Assembly: GCA_011033025.1 (NCBI GenBank) | Contig: WFMF01000059.1 | Span: 372,001-436,000 of the forward strand | From: Beroe forskalii | Taxonomy: Eukaryota; Ctenophora; Nuda; Beroida; Beroidae | DNA length: 64,000 nucleotides | Direction: 5' to 3' | Shown: one piece after another, positions 32,817-42,757 of the stretch | Layout: the number at the start of each line of letters is the position of its first letter | Numbering within the stretch: position 1 is the first letter of the stretch | Notes under the pieces: model-generated | Seen by the model: the letters and a program-made list of their open reading frames with translations, nothing else | Told to the model about the DNA's origin: nothing | Databases searched by the model: none | Program-made: the position numbers and the translations under genes

Positions 32817-35031
32817 TGGTCATGTTGAAAGCTGTCTTGACACATTTGAGGACCGATTTTTACCCATTTTTCACCTCAAAATGTTAATTACGTTTTATTT
32901 GTACTTATACTCATAATTTTGAGATGATACTTCATGACACTATTACACAGTGGTTAAAATGTCTTATGATACCAATTTTAGGTCTGTATCTCAACCACTG
33001 TGGAGCCAGTGACTAGAATTAACCAGGTTTTTGTTCACGGGATTCCAGAGAGCAGCATTAGGTTAAACATAATTTTTCAAATTGATTCACCTCTGAAATG
33101 CATTGAGAACATATTTCACCCTGGTTGAGTAACTTTGGTTACTCAACTGATGTGGAGCATCCTTATGAATGAAAGGCGATTTTTAAATGTCCACAGAATC
33201 AAAAAGTTAAGTGAATAGAGATGTCAAACCTTTGTTAAAAACTAAAACAAATATGTATGATTACAATTTTGAATGATTGAAATGTGTAACAGTCCTCAAC
33301 CAGCGTGGAGCTGCATTCTAATAAACAGAATGCTAATGGAAAAGTGCTTTCAAGTTCAATTTAAGTTGCATTTTTCAACCAGAGAGGGTCTTTGATCACT
33401 ATGGCAGTCCAGACATAGATAGAAAGTAAGTCATGTGACTCTTATAGGTATCCTCAACCAATGTGGAGCCTTTTATTCACAAGTGAAGATGTACAAACCT
33501 ATCGTCTCTTTCTAAGAAGAGGTGTGTGTCTGTTAAAGGTTTTAAATCAAACATAAAATATGATTCATTGATACTTTACATTAGACCAGCTCTGATGTGT
33601 CCTTACTCAACCATGGGAGACAATTGCGGCGCGAATTGATCATCTATAATCCAGCTTCAATACAATTTTTACTACTACTGTATTTAGAACAACAGGAATG
33701 ATCCAGAGATGTTTTGTACTGCTGTTTGAAAACATGTGAGTTGAATGGCATAAACTCAACCAGTGTGGAGCTTGCCGTCATGCAAGTCTGGGACATGATT
33801 TGTAACCTACTGGGCTAACGTGATATGTAAGAGTTTTTTTGGGTGATTTAGTGATGATGTGATTCGTTGACGTAATCACAAAATCTTGTCGTTTTGTTTT
33901 GTCTGTGGCATATCATAAAAACTCAACCAAGTGGAGCAGTCTCTAAAATATCTAAATAACTATATCTAATTACCTGCTGCAAAATCAATTAGGTACTGTT
34001 TCTGTTATTTTTGTTGCATGAGTTTTATGTGTGACTTGTTTTGCGTCTGTGTTAACAACAGCTCCACATGGTTGAGAGTCTCATTCACCTTGATTGTTTA
34101 TTATTTTGTTGTTTGAACACTATCCTCCACTATCCAAGCATGATCATCAGTTAAAAATTACAGATTTCAACCAAAGCAAGAATTAGCTGAAGATCTAATA
34201 GGAGTTGCTAATACAAACTGGAAGAGTGTCTCCACATGGAGATATTATTCAAGATAGCATCCTTTTTTGCTCGTAAATAGATACTGGATAACTTTGAATG
34301 AACATTACATTGATTTGAATATTCAACCAGATGTGGAGACTGATCTAAATTATAGATATGGGTACAGCTCCACATGGTTGAGGGCTATATCATCCAATTA
34401 GCTAACAATCATGTCAGTAAACCCTTATGGAGCAACAAAATACTAAATGAGCCTGTATAACCAACGTGTGGCTTCATAATTGATATAAATTTGATGGTTA
34501 CCTACAATTTCTCATTTTCCACATTTTAGAATTGAAGGGGTGAGAGTATTTGAAATAGTTCTCCACACTGGTTGAGGTCACTAGAGAACTTTTATGGCCT
34601 CAAACATTTGGCCAGAAGATGATGACTTCAGCTAAAATTGAAAATTCTGACTCCAAATTGGACATAAAACCCTGGTTGAGGGAATTTTAATATTTATTTT
34701 CAATCTTTCTCCACATTGGTTGAGAATAAATGTCAGAAACCTTAATAAAAAGTTGTGAAATGATGTAACCCATTAGCTACTGAAATTTCGATCAAAAAAT
34801 GTCCATCTGGAGCTGGTTGAGGGCCTTGCTCCACACGTAGCTCCACATATCATATATTAGGCTATATCTTTGGAACCAATCAAGCTTTTAATTTCGTTCT
34901 TTAAAAAATAGATGTAAAATTTCCTCGGGCAGAAGTCTCCACATGACTCAAAATGATAAATACTGGTGGAGCCCCTCAACCAAGCATTTTATGGACTATA
35001 AAATATGTCAAGACAGCTTTCAACATGACCA
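32817..35031. mobile_element. 2.2-kb non-autonomous DNA transposon with an orientation-switching motif array
   Basis: Inserted in the 5' UTR of PLE copy D. Terminal inverted repeats read TGGTCATGTTGAAAGCTGTC...TTGACA for about 26 bp, flanked by TA (32815-32816 and 35032-35033). The intact PLE at 54306-54490 supplies the empty site. The interior has no transposase. It carries roughly eighteen copies of CTCAACCAnTGTGGAGC: almost all forward at about 32991, 33136, 33295, 33376, 33453, 33604, 33755 and 33922, and almost all reversed (CTCCACAnTGGTTGAG) at about 34063, 34366, 34562, 34712, 34809 and later. Such arrays are expected for transposase-binding sites. Confidence 0.85.
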
Positions 35032-35159
35032 TAACAATACCAGTGGATTCTCCTTTGTAGGAGAATGCACAAGAGATTTCCAATCTGAACCAATTAGTTC
35101 TTGAGAGTGAATCTTAAGGAAATCCTCAAACACTGATCTGATTTCGAGCCTCTGAATCA

Positions 35160-35608
35160 TATATATTTCAAAATTCAACAGGACTCAAATGAGACGACAT
35201 TTAACTGATCTGGAACTTCGATAAATTACATCTTCTAAGGATCATACTAAAAATACATAAACGAATTAGTATAACAGAATACAATATCAAATTTGAAAAG
35301 TCAAGTGGTGACGTACGGTCAGAGCACAGTTAAAAGGTTGAATTGTTACAATTTCAATGGATCATAAATATCTAAAAGAAAGTTTACATTATCAATGGGT
35401 AACATACATCTGAAAGAATACAATATCAATAATAATACATCATAAAAACATCAAACTGAAATACATCTGAAAGGTATAAACAAAATACAGGTAAAATGAT
35501 GGAGAAGATTGAACAATGCAAAATAATTCAATACACCGACTAGTACACTCCTGGTAATAAATAAAACATAGAACTGACTGATAGAAGGGATTTGGGAATG
35601 CTCTAGTG

Positions 35609-35612
<4 letters not shown>
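35160..35612 (-). mobile_element. Upstream terminal repeat of PLE copy D
   Basis: Matches the 3' UTR of the PLE family (TTTCAAAATTCAACAGG at its 3' end, GTGACGTACGGTCAGAGC inside) and lies upstream of the copy D ORF on the same strand. This reproduces the Penelope arrangement in which the 3' end of a truncated upstream unit serves as a terminal repeat. Sequence 35032-35160 between it and the transposon is the remaining 5' leader. Confidence 0.8.
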
Positions 35613-35670
<58 letters not shown>

Positions 35671-35672
35671 TA
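35613..35672. repeat. (TA)n tract between PLE repeat and 1.9-kb unit
   Basis: TA dinucleotides with one CA. It marks the junction between the PLE terminal repeat and the first higher-order unit. Confidence 0.85.
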
Positions 35673-37590
35673 TATTGGTGATTCATCACGTTCGAAAACA
35701 TTCTGAAGTCGTTTGACAAAATTAATTGTCGCAAGTCAGTAAGGCATACTAACTACAAACTTAACGCTTTGGTTGATTCAATGAAGTAGTCAAACTAAAA
35801 CGAGAAATTGAGTGTACAACTAATTATTACGCAATCGATTTCAAGTCTTCTGTGGACTCTCATCACGGCTGGTGGTGGAAGAATTAGCGTACACTGATGT
35901 ACTATCCTGCTCTTCTATTTATACGACGTTGCAGTGTTGCACGTGCTGCCTTGGTAACGAATTTCTTGCACGTGCAGATTTTGATCTGGAGTCTTGCCGA
36001 GTTGTCATCTTTCCGAGCTGGAATCTTTCCGAGCTGGAATCTTGCCGAGCTGGAATCTTGCCGAGCTGGAATCTTGCCGAGCTGAATTCTCGTCTGTACT
36101 CCGGTCCGAGCTGGAAACTATGTCCTAGCTGGCCTCGTCTTTGATCTGGTCCGAGCTGGAAACTATGTCCTAGCTGGCTATGTCTTTAATCCGGTCCGAG
36201 CTGGAAACTATGTCCTAGCTGGCCTCGTCTTTGATCTGGTCCGAGCTGGAAACTATGTCCTAGCTGGCTATGTCTTTAATCCGGTCCGAGCTGGAAACTA
36301 TGTCCTAGCTGGCCTCCTCTGTAATCTGGTCCGAGCTGGAAGCTATGTCCTAGCTGGCCTCCTCTGTAATTCGGTCCTAGCTGGAAACTATGTCCTAGCT
36401 GGCCTCCTCTGTTATCTGGTCCGAGCTGGAAACTATGTCCTAGCTGGCCTCTTCTGTAATTCGGTCCTAGCTGGAAACTATGTCCTAGCTGGCCTCCTCT
36501 GTAATCTGGTCCTAGCTGGAATCTATGTCCTAGCTGGCCTCCTCTGTAATCTGGTCCGAGCTGAAACTATGTCCTAGCTGGCCTCGTCTTTAATCTGGTC
36601 CGAGCTGGAAACTATGTCCAGGCTAGCCTCGTCTGTAATTCGGTCCGAGCTGGAAATTTAAATGTCCTAGCTGGGGCCTCGTCTGTGATCCTTTCCGAGC
36701 TGGAAACTATGTCCTAGCTGGCTATGTCTTTAATCCGGTCCGAGCTGGAAACTATGTCCTTGCTGGCCTTGTCTGTAATCCGGTCCGAGCTGGAAACTAT
36801 GTCCTAGCTGGCCTCGTCTGTAATTCGATCCGAGCTGGAATCTTTGTCCTAGCTGGCCTCGTCTTTACTTCGGTCCGAGCTGGAAACTTTGTCCTAGCTG
36901 GCCTCGTCTGTAATCCGGTCCGAGCTGGAAACTATGTCCTGGCTGGCCTTGTCTGTAATCTGGTCCGAGCTGGAATCTTTGTCCTGGCTGTCCTCGTCTG
37001 TAATTCGGTCCGAGCTGGAAACTATGTCCTGGCTGGCCTTGTCTTTAATCCGGTCCGAGCTGGAATCTTTGTCCTGGCTGGCCTTGTCTGTAATTCGGTC
37101 CGAGCTGGAAACTATGTCCGAGCTGGCCTTGTCTGTAATCCTGTCCGAGCTGGAATCTTTGTCCTAGCTGGCCTCGTCTGTAATCCGGTCCGAGCTGGAA
37201 ACTATGTCCTGGTTGGCCTTGTCTGTAATCCGGTCCGAGCTGGAATCTTTGTCCTGGCTGGCCTTGTCTGTAATCCGGTCCGAGCTGGAAACTATGTCCT
37301 GGCTGGCCTTGTCTGTAATCCGGTCCGAGCTGGAAACTATGTCCGAGCTGGCCTTGTCTTTAATCCTGTCCGAGCTGGAATCTTTGTCCTAGCTGGATGG
37401 CGTCGTAGAGTCAGGTATAGTACACATTGTGTACTGTAGTCTTCTGCCTTCTCCAGTCGACTTGCTCTCACTGCTAAGTATTTAATAGTGTGGGTGACTA
37501 TCCTGTCCGAAAACATGAAGTCGTTCTTTAGTTGAAACTAAAGGAGGAAACGTCTGGAGACCGAATCCCGGCATAGCAGAGGCATTAAAT
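35673..37590 (+). repeat. Higher-order repeat unit 1 (about 1.9 kb, 45-bp minisatellite core)
   Basis: Three parts: a single-copy head (35673-35995) with a TATA module on the minus strand; an array of about five ~16-bp CCGAGCTGGAATCTTG units and then about 29 45-bp units (GGTCCGAGCTGG, AACTATGTCCTAGCTGG, CCTCGTCTGTAAT); and a tail (37395-37590) with the near-palindrome AGTACACATTGTGTACT. The 45-bp period is a multiple of three, so frames such as SELETMSWLALSVIR stay open; these frames are shifted by indels between units and I do not regard them as genes. Confidence 0.9.
35915..35975 (-). promoter_or_regulatory. Putative TATA promoter with two E-boxes and an X-box
   Basis: Read on the minus strand: GCACGTGC (35968-35975), X-box-like GTTACCAAGGCAGC (35945-35958), GCACGTGC (35939-35946), then TATAAATAG (35915-35923). 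The same module recurs in the other units (e.g. near 37850, 39720, 41840 and 46630). CACGTG is bound by bHLH-Zip factors (USF/MYC type) and the X-box by RFX factors. The 45-bp array lies upstream in the sense of transcription. Promoter activity is an inference from motif spacing. Confidence 0.5.
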
Positions 37591-39465
37591 ATATTGGTGA
37601 ATCATCACGTTCGAAAACATTCTGAAGTCTCTTGACAAAATTAATTGTCGCAAGTCAGTAAGGCATACTAACTACAAACTTAACGCTTTGGTTGATTCAA
37701 TGAAGTAGTCAAACTAAAACGAGAAATTGAGTGTACAACTAATTATTACGCAATCGATTTCAAGTCTTCTGTGGACTCTCATCACGGCTGGTGGTGGAAG
37801 AATTAGCGTACACTGATGTGTACTATCCTGCTCTTCTATTTATACGACGTTGCAGTGTTGCACGTGCTGCCTTGGTAACGAATTTCTTGCACGTGCAGAT
37901 TTTGATCTGGAGTCTTGCCGATTTGTCATCTTTCCGAGCTGGAATCTTTCCGAGCTGGAATCTTGCCGAGCTGGAATCTTGCCGAGCTGGAATCTTGCCG
38001 AGCTGAATTCTCGTCTGTACTCCGGTCCGAGCTGGAAACTATGTCCTAGCTGGCTATGTCTTTAATCCGGTCCGAGCTGGAAACTATGTCCTAGCTGGCC
38101 TCGTCTTTGATCTGGTCCGAGCTGGAAACTATGTCCTAGCTGGCTATGTCTTTAATCCGGTCCGAGCTGGAAACTATGTCCTAGCTGGCCTCCTCTGTAA
38201 TCTGGTCCGAGCTGGAAGCTATGTCCTAGCTGGCCTCCTCTGTAATTCGGTCCTAGCTGGAAACTATGTCCTAGCTGGCCTCCTCTGTAATCTGGTCCGA
38301 GCTGGAAACTATGTCCTAGCTGGCCTCTTCTGTAATTCGGTCCTAGCTGGAAACTATGTCCTAGCTGGCCTCCTCTGTAATCTGGTCCTAGCTGGAATCT
38401 ATGTCCTAGCTGGCCTCCCTCTGTAATCTGGTCCGAGCTGAAACTATGTCCTAGCTGGCCTCTCGTCTTTAATCTGGTCCGAGCTGGAAACTATGTCATG
38501 GCTGGCCTCGTCTGTAATTCGGTCCGAGCTGAAACTATGTCCTAGCTGGGGCCTCGTCTGTGATCCTGTCCGAGCTGGAAACTATGTCCTAGCTGGCTAT
38601 GTCTTTAAATCCGGTCCGAGCTGGAAACTATGTCCTTGCTGGCCTTGTCTGTAATCCGGTCCGAGCTGGAAACTATGTCCTAGCTGGCCTCGTCTGTAAT
38701 TCGATCCGAGCTGGAATCTTTGTCCTAGCTGGCCTCGTCTTTACTTCGGTCCGAGCTGGAAACTTTGTCCTAGCTGGCCTCGTCTGTAATCCGGTCCGGA
38801 GCTGGAAACTATGTCCTGGCTGGCCTTGTCTGTAATCTGGTCCGAGCTGGAATCTTTGTCCTGGCTGTCCTCGTCCGTAATTCGGTCCGAGCTGGAAACT
38901 ATGTCCTGGCTGGCCTTGTCTTTAATCCGGTCCGAGCTGGAATCTTTGTCCTGGCTGGCCTTGTCTGTAATTCGGTCCGAGCTGGAAACTATGTCCGAGC
39001 TGGCCTTGTCTGTAATCCTGTCCGAGCTGGAATCTTTGTCCTAGCTGGCCTCGTCTGTAATCCGGTCCGAGCTGGAAACTATGTCCCATGGCCTTGTCTG
39101 TAATCCGGTCCGAGCTGGAATCTTTGTCCTGGCTGGCCTTGTCTGTAATCCGGTCCGAGCTGGAAACCATGTCCTGGCTGGCCTTGTCTGTAATCCGGTC
39201 CGAGCTGGAAACTATGTCCGAGCTGGCCTTGTCTTTAATCCTGTCCGAGCTGGAATCTTTGTCCTAGCTGGATGGCGTCGTAGAGTCAGGTATAGTACAC
39301 ATTGTGTACTGTAGTCTTCTGCCTTCTCCAGTCGACTTGCTCTCTACTGCTAAGTATTTAATAGTGTGGGTGACTATCCTGTCCGAAAACATGAAGTCGT
39401 TCTTTAGTTGAAACTAAAGGAGGAAACGTCTGAGACCGAATCCCGGCATAGCAGAGGCATTAAAT
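37591..39465 (+). repeat. Higher-order repeat unit 2
   Basis: Near-identical head-array-tail copy of unit 1 in direct tandem. It differs by scattered substitutions and short indels (for example a 1-bp insertion in CTCCCTCTG near 38417 and a shortened repeat near 39085). Confidence 0.9.
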
Positions 39466-40396
39466 ATATTGGTGAATCATCACGTTCGAAAACATTCTGA
39501 AGTCGTTTGACAAAAATTAATTGTCGCAAGTCAGTAAGGCATATCAACTACAAACTTAACGCTTTGGTTGATTCAATGAAGTAGTCAAACTAAAACGAGA
39601 AATTGAGTGTACAACTAATTATTACGCAATCGATTTCAAGTCTTCTGTGGACTCTCATCACGGCTGGTGGTGGAAGAATTAGCGTACACTGATGTGTACT
39701 ATCCTGCTCTTCATTTATACGACGTTGCAGTGTTGCACGTGCTGCCTTGGTAACGAATTTCTTGCACGTGCAGATTTTGATCTGGAGTCTTGCCGAGTTG
39801 TCATCTTTCCGCTGGAATCTTTCCGAGCTGGAATCTTGCCGAGCTGGAATCTTGCCGAGCTGGAATCTTGCCGAGCTGGAATTGTTGAGCTGAATTCTCG
39901 TCTGTACTCCGGTTGACTGGAAACTATGTCCTGCTTCTAGCTGGCCTCGTCTTTAATCTGGTCCGAGCTGGAAACTATGTCCTAGCTGGTCTTTAATCCG
40001 GTCTTTGGAACTATGTCCTGGCCTCCTCTGTAATCTGTCCTAGCTGGAATCTGTCTTTAATTCGGTCCTAGCTGGAAACTATGTCCTAGCTGGCCTCGTC
40101 TGTAATTCGGTCCGAGCTGAAACTGTGTCCTGGCTGGCCTCCTCTGTAATCTGGTCCTAGCTGGAATCTATGTCTAGCTGGCCTCTCTGTAATCTGGTCG
40201 AGCTGGAAACTATGTCCTAGCTGGCCTCGTCTTTAATCTGGTCGAGCTGGAAACTATGTCCTGGCTGGCCTCGTCTGTAATTCGTTGAGCTGGAAACTAT
40301 GTCCTAGCTGGGCCTCTGTGATCTGTCCGAGCTGGAAACTATGTCCTGGCTGGCCTTGTCTTAATCCGGTCCGAGCTGGAACTATGTCCGAGCTGG
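39466..40396 (+). repeat. Higher-order repeat unit 3, shortened and degenerate
   Basis: A complete head followed by an array with many deletions inside the 45-bp units (e.g. 39840-40390). It ends at an abrupt switch to the complementary orientation at about 40396. Confidence 0.85.
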
Positions 40397-42115
40397 CCAG
40401 GACAAAGATTCCAGCTGGACAGGATTAAAGACAAGGCCAGCTCGGACATAGTTTCCAGCCTCGGACCGATTACAGACAAGGCCAGCCAGGACATAGTTTC
40501 CAGCTCGGACCGATTACAGACAAGGCCAGCTAGGACAAAGATTCCAGCTCGGACCGATTACAGACAAGGCCAACCAGGACATAGTTTCCAGCTCGGACCG
40601 GATTACAGACGAGGCCAGCTAGGACAAAGATTCCAGCTCGGACAGGATTACAGACAAGGCCAGCTCGGACATAGTTTCCAGCTCGGACCGAATTACAGAC
40701 AAGGCCAGCCAGGACAAAGATTCCAGCTCGGACCGGATTAAAGACAAGGCCAGCCAGGACATAGTTTCCAGCTCGACCGAATTACAGACGAGGACAGCCA
40801 GGACAAAGATTCCAGCTCGGACCAGATTACAGACAAGGCCAGCCAGGACATAGTTTCCAGCTCGGACCGGATTACAGACGAGCCAGCTAGGACAAAGTTT
40901 CCAGCTCGGACCGAAGTAAAGACGAGGCCAGCTAGGACAAAGATTCCAGCTCGGATCGAATTACAGACGAGGCCAGCTAGGACATAGTTTCCAGCTCGGA
41001 CCGGATTACAGACAAGGCCAGCAAGGACATAGTTTCCAGCTCGGACCGGATTAAAGACATAGCCAGCTAGGACATAGTTTCCAGCTCGGACCAGATTAAA
41101 GACATAGCCAGCTAGGACATAGTTTCCAGCTCGGACAGGATCACAGACGAGGCCCCAGCTAGGACATAGTTTCCAGCTCGGACCGAATTACAGAAGAGGC
41201 CAGCCATGACATAGTTTCCAGCTCGGACCAGATTAAAGACGAGGCCAGCTAGGACATAGTTTCAGCTCGGACCAGATTACAGAGGAGGCCAGCTAGGACA
41301 TAGATTCCAGCTAGGACCAGATTACAGAGGAGGCCAGCTAGGACATAGTTTCCAGCTAGGACCGAATTACAGAAGAGGCCAGCTAGGACATAGTTTCCAG
41401 CTCGGACAAGATTACAGAGGAGGCCAGCTAGGACATAGTTTCCAGCTAGGACCGAATTACAGAGGAGGCCAGCTAGGACATAGCTTCCAGCTCGGACCAG
41501 ATTACAGAGGAGGCCAGCTAGGACATAGTTTCCAGCTCGGACCGGATTTAAAGACATAGCCAGCTAGGACATAGTTTCCAGCTCGGACCAGATCAAAGAC
41601 GAGGCCAGCTAGGACATAGTTTCCAGCTCGGACCGGATTAAAGACATAGCCAGCTAGGACATAGTTTCCAGCTCGGACCGGAGTACAGACGAATTCAGCT
41701 CGGCAAGATTCCAGCTCGGCAAGATTCCAGCTCGGCAAGATTCCAGCTCGGAAAGATTCCAGCTCGGAAAGATGACAACTCGGCAAGACTCCAGATCAAA
41801 ATCTGCACGCAAGAAATTCGTTACCAAGGCAGCACGTGCAACACTGCAACGTCGTATAAATAGAAGAGCAGGATAGTACACATCAGTGTACGCTAATTCT
41901 TCCACCACCAGCCGTGATGAGAGTCCACAGAAGACTTGAAATCGATTGCGTAATAATTAGTTGTACACTCAATTTCTCGTTTTAGTTTGACTACTTCATT
42001 GAATCAACCAAAGCGTTAAGTTTGTAGTTAGTATGCCTTACTGACTTGCGACAATTAATTTTGTCAAACGACTTCAGAATGTTTTCGAACGTGATGATTC
42101 ACCAATATATTTAAT
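40397..42115 (-). repeat. Higher-order repeat unit 4, inverted
   Basis: The same 45-bp array now reads as its complement (CCAGCTCGGACCGGATTACA...). It is followed at 41790-42115 by the inverted head with its TATA module. Here one E-box is lost (CTGCACGCAAG). Confidence 0.88.
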
Positions 42116-42757
42116 GCCTCTGCTATGCCGGGATTCGGTCTCCAGACGTTTCCTCCTTTAGCTTCAACTAAAGAACGACTTCATGTTTTCGGACAGGATA
42201 GTCACCCACACTATTAAATACTTAGCAGTGAGAGCAAGTCGACTGGAGAAGGCAGAAGACTACAGTACACAATGTGTACTATACCTGACTCTACGACGCC
42301 ATCCAGCTAGGACAAAGATTCCAGCTCGGACAGGATTAAAGACAAGGCCAGCTCGGACATAGTTTCCAGCTCGGACCGGATTACAGACAAGGCCAGCCAG
42401 GACATAGTTTCCAGCTCGGACCGGATTACAGACAAGGCCAGCCAGGACAAAGATTCCAGCTCGGACCGGATTACAGACAAGGCCAACCAGGACATAGTTT
42501 CCAGCTCGGACCGGATTACAGACGAGGCCAGCTAGGACAAAGATTCCAGCTCGGACAGGATTACAGACAAGGCCAGCTCGGACATAGTTTCCAGCTCGGA
42601 CCGAATTACAGACAAGGCCAGCCAGGACAAAGATTCCAGCTCGGACCGGATTAAAGACAAGGCCAGCCAGGACATAGTTTCCAGCTCGGACCGAATTACA
42701 GACGAGGACAGCCAGGACAAAGATTCCAGCTCGGACCAGATTACAGACAAGGCCAGC
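42116..42757 (-). repeat. Higher-order repeat unit 5, inverted, first part
   Basis: Inverted tail (42116-42300) plus about ten 45-bp units. It is cut at 42757 by a retroposon insertion and resumes at 45654. Confidence 0.88.
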
